Of a stretch of DNA of 39,492 nt, positions 32,968-39,492 are shown piece by piece. Position 1 is the first letter of the stretch, and every line of letters starts with the position of its first letter. The notes below the pieces were generated by a model, which was given only the letters and a program-made list of their open reading frames with translations, was not told the origin of the DNA and searched no databases. Made by a program: the position numbers and the translations under genes. Origin of the DNA: an uncultured Spirochaetaceae bacterium (GTDB lineage: Bacteria > Spirochaetota > Spirochaetia > Sphaerochaetales > Sphaerochaetaceae); the NCBI GenBank assembly GCA_944392705.1, contig CALXXO010000005.1, positions 1-39,492 on the forward strand, in the 5' to 3' direction.

Positions 32968-33887
32968 GAAAACTCCTTCCCGTCATTCTTGTTTTTCTCG
33001 CTGTTTCCTGTGCCGCGGAGGAGTCTTCAGAAGGTTTCTCTGTTGTTGCTTCGGATTTCCCATCATATGATGCTGCGAGGGCGATTCTTGGCGGCAAAGG
33101 GGGCGTCACAATGCTTCTTCCTCCAGGAACGGAGAGCCACAGTTATGATCCCAATCCGAGGGATATGATAAAAATCGCAGAGTGCGATCTTGTTGTCTAT
33201 ACCGGTGGGGCATCCGATGAGTGGGTGAGGACAATACTTTCATCCCTCGATTCCCCTCCGGCCTCCTTTGCTCTGACTGATCAGGTGCAGCTTCTATGGG
33301 AAGAGCAGAAGGAAGGAATGGAGACTGAGGATGGGCACCAGCATGATCACAGTGAACATGAGATAGATGAGCACGTGTGGACAAGTCCTGTAAACGAAGC
33401 CGTAATCATCAGAAACCTCTCTGATGTGATAGTCTCTTTAGATCCCATGAATGAGGATATATATCGCAGTAATGCTGAAGAATATATCGCGAGAATAATG
33501 GAGCTCGATGCTGAATTCAGAAGTATTGTTGAGAACTCTGAAAGGAATACGCTGATATTTGCATCCCGTTTTCCTCTCCTTTATTTCGTAAGGGAGTATG
33601 GCCTTGATTATTATGCGGCATTCCCAGGATGTGCGGAGGAGAGTGAACCAAGCGCCAGGACTGTTGCATTCCTGATAGATAAGGCGAAGGAACTTGAGGT
33701 GCCCTGCATCTTGACAATAGAGCTTTCCTCGGAGCTCATCGCGAGGACCATAGCGGAGGAAGCTGGTTGTGATGTGAGGGTATTCAATACGCTGCACAAC
33801 GTTACAGCTTCCGATTTCCGGAGCGGTAAGGATTATCCTGAGCTTATGGGTGAGAACATAGAGGTATTGAAGGAGGCTTTGAATTGA
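32964..33887 (+). CDS. znuA: Zinc/manganese ABC transporter substrate-binding lipoprotein (ZnuA/TroA family)
   Basis: 307 aa from ATG 32964. Signal peptide MRKLLPVILVFLAVSC with lipobox AVSC; mature protein is lipid-anchored. Metal ligands visible: first His in GTESHSYDP near 57, a His-rich loop GHQHDHSEHEIDEH near 125-140 whose last His (DEHVW) is the second ligand. The usual third His motif reads ASRFPLLYF, lacking His. Partners znuC and znuB follow with overlapping ends. Confidence 0.9.
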   Translation: MRKLLPVILVFLAVSCAAEESSEGFSVVASDFPSYDAARAILGGKGGVTMLLPPGTESHSYDPNPRDMIKIAECDLVVYTGGASDEWVRTILSSLDSPPASFALTDQVQLLWEEQKEGMETEDGHQHDHSEHEIDEHVWTSPVNEAVIIRNLSDVIVSLDPMNEDIYRSNAEEYIARIMELDAEFRSIVENSERNTLIFASRFPLLYFVREYGLDYYAAFPGCAEESEPSARTVAFLIDKAKELEVPCILTIELSSELIARTIAEEAGCDVRVFNTLHNVTASDFRSGKDYPELMGENIEVLKEALN

Positions 33888-34591
33888 CACTTATCAAAGG
33901 CGATGATCTTACTCTCGGCTACGAGGGACAGGCAATAATCTCCGGTCTTTCATTCTCCGTCGATGAAGGTGATTACCTCTGCATAGTCGGGGAGAACGGA
34001 TCCGGCAAAAGCACTTTCATAAAAACAGTACTCGGACTTATCGATCCCCTGAAAGGTCATATTGAATACTGCGGAGGGCTCAGAAAGAATGAAATAGGCT
34101 ATCTTCCGCAGATGTCTGGTATCCAGCGTGACTTTCCTTCTTCTGTCATGGAGGTGGTCCTTTCTGGCTGCCTTAACAGGCATAGAGGGCTTTTCTATTC
34201 TTCGAAAGAGAAGAGCAAGGCAAAGGAAATGCTTGAAAAACTGGGGATGGCAGACAAGGCATTCTCCTCGTTTCAGGAGCTCTCTGGCGGTCAGCAGCAG
34301 CGAGTGCTTCTCTCGAGGGCGCTGATGGCTACGGAGAAGCTTCTCTTCCTGGATGAGCCCACATCGGGGCTCGATGCGAGGACTACCGGGGAGCTTTATG
34401 GGATGCTCAGAGCTCTGAACGGTGCGGGGATAACAATCATGATGGTGACGCACGATATACACCCGGCACTGAACGATGCACGTACAATTCTTCATTTTGC
34501 CCATTCGGGGTATTTCTTCGGACCGAAGGACGCTTACTTCGGCTCTGTTCCAGGGAAGGAATTCTTGAAGGAGTCCGGCCATGATAACTGA
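33884..34591 (+). CDS. znuC: Zinc/manganese ABC transporter ATP-binding protein
   Basis: 235 aa, TTG start overlapping the znuA stop (TTGA) with AAGGAGG seven bases upstream. All ABC motifs: Walker A GENGSGKST near residue 37, Q-loop YLPQMSG, signature LSGGQQQRVLLSRAL near 130, Walker B LLFLDEPTSGLD near 152 and H-loop VTHD near 186. Energises the ZnuB permease from the cytoplasmic face. Confidence 0.94.
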   Translation: MTLIKGDDLTLGYEGQAIISGLSFSVDEGDYLCIVGENGSGKSTFIKTVLGLIDPLKGHIEYCGGLRKNEIGYLPQMSGIQRDFPSSVMEVVLSGCLNRHRGLFYSSKEKSKAKEMLEKLGMADKAFSSFQELSGGQQQRVLLSRALMATEKLLFLDEPTSGLDARTTGELYGMLRALNGAGITIMMVTHDIHPALNDARTILHFAHSGYFFGPKDAYFGSVPGKEFLKESGHDN

Positions 34592-35399
34592 AATCTTTTC
34601 CTATTCGTTCCTTGTCAGGGCTCTTCTTGTAGGGCTTTTCGTATCGCTGGCGGCGTCGCTTTTGGGTGTCAGCCTTGTCCTGAGAAGATTCTCGATGATA
34701 GGTGATGGACTGTCCCATGTCGGTTTCGGAGCGCTTGGTGTATCTGCGCTTCTTTCGCTTCAGCCCATGATAGTAACCATCCCTGTTGTGGTCATTTCCG
34801 CATTCATTCTCCTGAAGGTATCTGAGAAGAGCAAAGGCGGGGATAGTTCCATCGCGCTTATCTCATCTTCTGCGCTTGCCATTGGAGTTATTGCCGTTTC
34901 CACAGCTGGTATAAACACTGATCTCAATGCATTTCTCTTCGGCTCCATTCTCTCAGTTTCCAGAACTGATGGGCTGGTTGCAGGAGCTGTCTCGCTCGTG
35001 ACGCTTCTGTCCTATCTCTGCTTTTATCATCAGATCTATGCCACTACATTCGATACAGCATTCGCGAAAGCTACGGGAATAAACACGGGGCGATACACAG
35101 CGTTGCTTGCGCTTCTCACAGCTCTTGTGATTGTGGTCGGGATGAGGATTCTCGGCTCCCTTCTGATTTCAAGCCTGATTATCTTCCCATCCTCCATTGC
35201 GATGAAGGTGGAGAAAACCTACCGTTCCGTTTCGATTCTTGCGGCAATCGAGTCCGTTGTCGCGTTCCTGATAGGTTTCTTCATGTCCTATCTCTTCTCG
35301 CTTCCAACAGGTGCAAGCATAGTGGCTGTTCATATGATTTTCTTCGTAATCGCAAGCGGAGTGAAAGGTTTGAGGGCAATTTCTGATAGAAGGGGATGA
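34581..35399 (+). CDS. znuB: Zinc/manganese ABC transporter permease
   Basis: 272 aa, about eight transmembrane segments. ABC-3 family pattern: GVSLVLRRFSMIGDGLSHVGFG near residues 28-50 with the coupling-helix region, and ALVIVVGMRILGSLLISSLIIFP near 190. The start overlaps znuC by 11 bases, with AAGGAG upstream. Completes the fur-znuA-znuC-znuB operon; no terminator is seen before the next promoter. Confidence 0.94.
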   Translation: MITEIFSYSFLVRALLVGLFVSLAASLLGVSLVLRRFSMIGDGLSHVGFGALGVSALLSLQPMIVTIPVVVISAFILLKVSEKSKGGDSSIALISSSALAIGVIAVSTAGINTDLNAFLFGSILSVSRTDGLVAGAVSLVTLLSYLCFYHQIYATTFDTAFAKATGINTGRYTALLALLTALVIVVGMRILGSLLISSLIIFPSSIAMKVEKTYRSVSILAAIESVVAFLIGFFMSYLFSLPTGASIVAVHMIFFVIASGVKGLRAISDRRG

Positions 35400-35406
35400 A
35401 TATTTC

Positions 35407-35434
35407 TTGACTATGTTCAGATGTGGTCCATACT
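35407..35434 (+). promoter_or_regulatory. Promoter of sugar operon
   Basis: TTGACT (35407-35412), 16 bases, CATACT (35429-35434), immediately followed by the operator palindrome. Confidence 0.55.
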
Positions 35435-35460
35435 AAGTGTGTGTTCGAACACGCACTTAG
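35433..35460 (+). promoter_or_regulatory. 28-bp palindromic operator, probably for the LacI regulator at the operon end
   Basis: Arms CTAAGTGTGTGTTC and GAACACGCACTTAG, 14 bp each with one T/G mismatch, centred on TTCGAA. It covers the predicted transcription start and its end forms part of the AGGAGG Shine-Dalgarno (35459-35464), so bound repressor would block initiation. Confidence 0.75.
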
Positions 35461-35468
35461 GAGGAAAG

Positions 35469-36950
35469 ATGTTTTCCAATATACCGGAAGTTAAACTTGG
35501 AATGATTGCTGTCAGCCGTGATTGCTTCCCGATTTCAGTATCGGACGGAAGAAGCAAGAAAGTCGTAGAGGAGTGCAGAAAGATTGGAATCGATGTATTC
35601 CTTGCAGGAACCATTGCAGAGAATGAGCGCGATGCAGTGAAAGCTGTTGAGGAGGTAAAGGCTGCAGGATGTACTGCCCTTGTTGTTTTCCTTGGCAATT
35701 TCGGTCCTGAGACCCCGGAGACAATAATCGCATCTTTCTTCTCCGGCCCTGTAATGTATGTTGCGGCAGCAGAAGAGAGCGGGGATAACCTGATAAATGG
35801 CAGAGGTGATGCATATTGTGGAATGCTCAACTGCTCTTACAATCTCGGTCTGAGAAAACTCAGTGCCTATATCCCGGAGTATCCTGTCGGAGATGCTGCT
35901 GATTGTGCAAGGATGATTTCTGAGTTCGTTCCTGTTGCAAGGGCCATAATCGGAGTCAAGAATCTCAAGATAATCACATTCGGACCACGTCCGCAGGATT
36001 TCTTTGCCTGCAATGCCCCGATAAAGGCTCTCTATGATATTGGCGTGGAGATTGAGGAGAACAGCGAGCTGGACCTTCTCGTTTCATATCGTGACCATGC
36101 TGGTGACGAGAGAATCGAGGGCGTTGTCAAGGAGATGGCAGAAGAGCTCGGATGCGGCAATGCATATCCGGATCTTCTCCCGAGGATGGCACAGTTCGAG
36201 CTTACGCTTCTCGACTGGGCTGAAAACCACAGGGGTGCAAGAAAGTATGTTGTCTTTGCCGATAAGTGCTGGCCGGCATTCCCTAAGGAATTCGGATTCG
36301 AGCCATGCTATGTGAACAGCCGTCTCGCTGAGAAGGGTATCCCTGTCGCCTGTGAAGTCGATATCTACGGAGCTCTTTCGGAATTCATCGGTACCTGCAT
36401 AACCGCAGCTCCTGTGACTCTGCTTGATATAAACAACACGGTTCCTAAGGATATGTATGAGAGCGAGATCAAGGGCAAGTATGATTACACTCTAAAAGAT
36501 ACCTTCATGGGCTTCCACTGCGGCAATACCCCGTTCTGCAGACTTTCAGCCGGCGCGATAAAATACCAACTGATTCAGAACAGAACTCTCGAGAATGGCG
36601 GTGAGCCTGATTTCACAAGAGGAACCCTGGAAGGGGATATAGCTCCTGGTGAGATTACTTTCTTCCGTCTCCAGAGCAATGCAGATACAACGCTTCAGGC
36701 ATATGTTGCAGAGGGTGAGATCCTTCCTGTCGCAACGCGTTCATTTGGCGGTATCGGTATTTTCGCAATCCCTGAAATGGGAAGATTTTATCGCCATGTG
36801 CTTATAAAGAAGCATTATCCGCACCATGGTGCCGTTGCATTCGGTCATGTCGGAAGGGCGCTTTATGCAGTTCTTTCCTATCTTGGAGTGGAGGATATCT
36901 CTTTCAATAGGCCAAAGACTATGCTTTACAGCGACGAGTGCCCGTTTTAA
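35469..36950 (+). CDS. L-fucose/L-arabinose isomerase family protein
   Basis: 493 aa from ATG 35469 behind AGGAGG. The C-terminal half has the FucI/AraA-like segments: CEVDIYGALSEFIGT (metal-binding Glu/Asp near 302), LLDINNTVPKDMYE near 325, GFHCGNTPFCRLSAG near 355 with a ligand His, and the HVLIKKHYPHHGAVAFGHVG end. This family interconverts an aldose with a ketose using Mn2+. The identity of the sugar is not decided by sequence; kinase and epimerase partners suggest a pentose route via L-ribulose 5-phosphate. Confidence 0.85.
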   Translation: MFSNIPEVKLGMIAVSRDCFPISVSDGRSKKVVEECRKIGIDVFLAGTIAENERDAVKAVEEVKAAGCTALVVFLGNFGPETPETIIASFFSGPVMYVAAAEESGDNLINGRGDAYCGMLNCSYNLGLRKLSAYIPEYPVGDAADCARMISEFVPVARAIIGVKNLKIITFGPRPQDFFACNAPIKALYDIGVEIEENSELDLLVSYRDHAGDERIEGVVKEMAEELGCGNAYPDLLPRMAQFELTLLDWAENHRGARKYVVFADKCWPAFPKEFGFEPCYVNSRLAEKGIPVACEVDIYGALSEFIGTCITAAPVTLLDINNTVPKDMYESEIKGKYDYTLKDTFMGFHCGNTPFCRLSAGAIKYQLIQNRTLENGGEPDFTRGTLEGDIAPGEITFFRLQSNADTTLQAYVAEGEILPVATRSFGGIGIFAIPEMGRFYRHVLIKKHYPHHGAVAFGHVGRALYAVLSYLGVEDISFNRPKTMLYSDECPF

Positions 36951-36959
36951 GGAGGGGTT

Positions 36960-38528
36960 ATGAATCATGCAGAATGCATCAGGGCAGGCAAGGCTGTTCT
37001 CGGAATTGAGTTCGGTTCGACAAGGATAAAAGCAGTTCTGGTCGATGAATCATGCACGCCGATTGCTCAAGGCGCCTATGACTGGGAGAATCGCTATGAG
37101 GATGGAATCTGGACTTATTTCAGGGAGGATATTCTCTCAGGGCTGAAAGGCGTTTATGCTTCGCTTGCCGAAGATGTCCGGAAGCAATATGGGGTTGTGA
37201 TTGAGAATCTGAGAGCAATAGGTATTTCTGCGATGATGCATGGCTGCATTGAATGCGGCAGTGATGATTCATTCCTTTCGCCGTTTAGGACCTGGAGGAA
37301 TACAGTCACTGCCCAGGAATCAGAGGAACTTACAGCGCTTTTCGATTATCCTATTCCGCAGAGATGGACAATCAGTCACGTATTGAAGGATATAAAGGAA
37401 GGAAAGAGCTGTCTTCCAGAAGTGAAGCATATTTTCACTCTGGCATCTTATGTCCATTTCCTTCTGACTGGTGTCAAGGCTATAGGAATCGGAGATGCTT
37501 CCGGTATGTTCCCTATAGATTTCAGCAAGAAGGATTTCTCAGACAAGGCAAGAAAGCTCTTTGAATCCACATATGGACTGGACGCTGTTGCACTCTTCCC
37601 TGAAGTGAAGCTTGCAGGTGAGGAGTGCGGAACTCTTACTGCTACAGGCGTAGCGCTTCTCGATGAGAGCGGGAATCTTTCTCCTGGTATTCCTTTCGCT
37701 CCGCCAGAGGGAGATGCAGAGACTGGAATGGCTGCGACTAATACTGTTAAGCCAGGAACTGGAAATGTCTCTGCGGGGACGAGCGCTTTTGCAACGATTA
37801 TCCTTGAGAAGCCGCTTTCAAAGGCTTACAGCGCGATAGATATTGTATCCACTCCAGATGGATATCCTGGAGCGATGGCGCACAGTAATAACTGTACAAG
37901 CGACTATGATGCATGGATCGGATTGTTCTCAGAGGTCCTTCATATGATGGGCGCGGATGTGAAGAAAGGAAAGCTGTATGATACGCTTCTCCGATCAGTA
38001 TTCTCTTCTGAAAAAGATGCGGGTGGTGTTCTGAGCTACAGCTTCATATCAGGCGAGCATATTGTAGGACTGCCAAGCGGTATCCCGATGGTCCTCAGAC
38101 AGCCTGATAAGCCTTTTACAGTCTCTTCGCTTATGTGCTCCCTTCTGTACTCAGCTCTTTCGTCGATGCGTATCGGCCTTGATATCCTCTCCGAGAATGA
38201 AGGGGTTAAGGCAGATCTCCTGATTGGACATGGAGGATTCTTCAAAACCAGTGACGTCGGGCTTTATATCCTTTCTTCTGTTACAGGGGTTAGATCGGCT
38301 GTCATGGAAACAGCTGGCGAAGGTGGTGCGTGGGGTGCCGCTATCCTTGCATCTTATATCGGAAGAAAAGAGTCTCTGCCTGAGTATCTTGCAGAGGTTT
38401 TCAAGAGTGCAAAGATGGAGGTATCGGAGCCGGATCCTTATTCAGTAGCTGGTTACGATAGCTATCTAAAGACATTCAGAAAAGGCCTTGCTGTTGAGAA
38501 GGGGGCTCTGGAGGTATTCGATGCTTGA
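36960..38528 (+). CDS. FGGY-family carbohydrate kinase
   Basis: 522 aa; GGAGGGG precedes ATG. N-terminal actin-like phosphate 1 motif [15 protein letters not shown] near residue 13 and MMHGCIECG near 90; adenosine-binding motif near 420 ([15 protein letters not shown]), and [13 protein letters not shown] near 445. It would phosphorylate the ketose made by the isomerase. Closest role by context is a ribulokinase or xylulokinase type. The end overlaps the aldolase gene by eight bases. Confidence 0.9.
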   Translation: MNHAECIRAGKAVLGIEFGSTRIKAVLVDESCTPIAQGAYDWENRYEDGIWTYFREDILSGLKGVYASLAEDVRKQYGVVIENLRAIGISAMMHGCIECGSDDSFLSPFRTWRNTVTAQESEELTALFDYPIPQRWTISHVLKDIKEGKSCLPEVKHIFTLASYVHFLLTGVKAIGIGDASGMFPIDFSKKDFSDKARKLFESTYGLDAVALFPEVKLAGEECGTLTATGVALLDESGNLSPGIPFAPPEGDAETGMAATNTVKPGTGNVSAGTSAFATIILEKPLSKAYSAIDIVSTPDGYPGAMAHSNNCTSDYDAWIGLFSEVLHMMGADVKKGKLYDTLLRSVFSSEKDAGGVLSYSFISGEHIVGLPSGIPMVLRQPDKPFTVSSLMCSLLYSALSSMRIGLDILSENEGVKADLLIGHGGFFKTSDVGLYILSSVTGVRSAVMETAGEGGAWGAAILASYIGRKESLPEYLAEVFKSAKMEVSEPDPYSVAGYDSYLKTFRKGLAVEKGALEVFDA

Positions 38529-39213
38529 GTCTTTGAAAGAGGAAGTCCTGAGGGCAAATCTTGCCCTTCCTAAGCATGGGCTTGTTGTCTTCACCTGGGG
38601 AAATGTATCTGCAATCGACCGTTCTTCCTCCCTGGTTGTCATAAAACCAAGCGGCGTTGATTATGATTCTATGAGCGCCGATGATATGGTCGTTGTAGAC
38701 CTTGAGGGGAATGTTGTGGAGGGAAGGCTTCGTCCTTCCAGTGACACACCTACTCATGTATATCTGTATTCTCACTTTCCGGAAATCGGAGGAATAGTCC
38801 ACACTCATTCCGAATGGGCTACGGCCTGGGCGCAGGCAGGGGTACCTATTCCATGCTATGGGACAACCCATGCCGATTATTTCTATGGTGATATCCCTTG
38901 TGCACGCACCCTGACGGAAGGAGAGGTCGAGAACGAGTATGAGAAAAATACCGGTGTTGTGATAGCCGAAGCCTTTGCAGGGCGTGATGTTATGGCAACT
39001 CCCGGGGTTCTGTGCCATAACCATGGCCCCTTTGCCTGGGGACATAATGCCGCTGAAGCTGTGCATAACGCAGTTGTCCTTGAGGAGTGCGCGAAGATGG
39101 CTGTTATTGCCCGGTCAATAAACCCATCCATAGCTCCAGCTCCTAGCTATCTTATGGACAAGCACTACTTCCGTAAGCATGGCAAGAATGCATACTACGG
39201 TCAGAATACATGA
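38521..39213 (+). CDS. araD: L-ribulose-5-phosphate 4-epimerase (AraD-like, class II aldolase family)
   Basis: 230 aa from ATG 38521, with GGAGG inside the end of the kinase gene. Near-complete match to the AraD/UlaF/SgbE pattern: [40 protein letters not shown], the zinc ligands [10 protein letters not shown] (two His) and the third His in [12 protein letters not shown], plus [10 protein letters not shown] and the ending [16 protein letters not shown]. It converts L-ribulose 5-phosphate to D-xylulose 5-phosphate, feeding the pentose phosphate pathway. The stop overlaps the LacI start (ATGA). Confidence 0.94.
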   Translation: MLESLKEEVLRANLALPKHGLVVFTWGNVSAIDRSSSLVVIKPSGVDYDSMSADDMVVVDLEGNVVEGRLRPSSDTPTHVYLYSHFPEIGGIVHTHSEWATAWAQAGVPIPCYGTTHADYFYGDIPCARTLTEGEVENEYEKNTGVVIAEAFAGRDVMATPGVLCHNHGPFAWGHNAAEAVHNAVVLEECAKMAVIARSINPSIAPAPSYLMDKHYFRKHGKNAYYGQNT

Positions 39214-39492
39214 TTACCATAAAGGAGATTGCTTCTAAGGCAGGGGTCTCTCCTGGAACAGTGGATAGGGTTCTTCACAACAGAGGAAGGGTCTCTAAAG
39301 AGAGTGCAGAGCGTGTAAGGCTGGTTGCCAGAGAAGCGGGGTATGTTCCAAATCTCTTTGCTAAGCGGCTCAAGGAGGGCCGTAGCCTTGTCTTTGGCGT
39401 TCTGATTCCGGATATTGACACGGATTATGGATACTGGAAGCAGGTTGTTGATGGAATAGAAGAAGCTCGGAGAGAGATAGAAGCGCTGGATG
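39210..39492 (+). CDS. LacI family transcriptional regulator, 3' truncated by window edge
   Basis: The first 94 residues are visible. Start ATG overlaps the araD stop as ATGA. N-terminal Lac[24 protein letters not shown], hinge-helix region AKRLKEG, then the start of the periplasmic-binding-like domain ([19 protein letters not shown]). Likely the repressor of the whole operon through the palindrome at 35433-35460; its effector would be a pathway sugar or sugar phosphate. Confidence 0.93.
   Translation, partial: MITIKEIASKAGVSPGTVDRVLHNRGRVSKESAERVRLVAREAGYVPNLFAKRLKEGRSLVFGVLIPDIDTDYGYWKQVVDGIEEARREIEALD

Noticed and set aside
1-39492. tRNA, rRNA or riboswitch genes
   Set aside because: No tRNA-like cloverleaf, rRNA segment or recognisable riboswitch core was noticed on either strand by eye; a covariance-model search could not be run.

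Overview
The window is a gene-dense bacterial chromosome segment of moderate GC. It looks like an anaerobic, probably gut-associated bacterium. The mix of genes (type III glutamine synthetase beside a glnA-ANTAR unit, a DarA/PstA-type c-di-AMP receptor, rubredoxin, M18 aminopeptidase, DUF5685, several lipobox lipoproteins) fits a Sphaerochaeta/Treponema-like spirochaete carrying many Bacillota-type genes. That placement is inference; no rRNA or other phylogenetic marker was used.

Layout. (1) 1-6.8 kb is an accessory island: the C-terminal half of a type I restriction HsdR, a co-encoded ISL3-transposase-like protein that has lost catalytic residues, antitoxin-like small genes, a calcineurin-like phosphatase, a SHOCT-like protein, an 800-base non-coding stretch packed with a short degenerate motif in both orientations, and an AAA/DUF4143 ATPase. 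(2) 6.8-16.9 kb is metabolism: lactate dehydrogenase, DarA, a glnA-ANTAR-pyrG operon transcribed leftward, divergent glnN behind a leader terminator, rubredoxin, a sodium/solute symporter and ThpR. (3) 16.8-23.2 kb is a surface and decay region: a decayed AlbA_2-type gene, a lipoprotein, an M18 aminopeptidase, and two neighbouring beta-helix lipoprotein genes, each interrupted just after the lipobox by a run of nine identical G/C bases. (4) 23.1-32.6 kb holds a conserved membrane protein, metK, a radical SAM protein, two TetR regulators, threonine ammonia-lyase, a HAD phosphatase, a zinc-ribbon/DUF5685/J-domain operon and a GDPD phosphodiesterase. (5) 32.5-35.4 kb is a Fur/Zur-controlled zinc/manganese ABC importer operon. 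(6) 35.4 kb to the end is a sugar operon (isomerase, FGGY kinase, AraD-like epimerase, LacI regulator) behind a long palindromic operator.

The most interesting system is the pair of lipoprotein genes at 19904-23109. Each has a start codon, Shine-Dalgarno sequence, signal peptide and lipobox in one frame, and a long beta-helix passenger in another, joined at a C9 or G9 tract. In both, loss of one base (or gain of two) would restore one continuous lipoprotein. This is the signature of slipped-strand ON/OFF phase variation, with both copies OFF in this assembly. Other unusual features are recurrent leaderless promoters (-10 box 6-8 bases before the start codon, no Shine-Dalgarno), a strong intrinsic terminator in the glnN leader, and the repeat field upstream of the DUF4143 ATPase.
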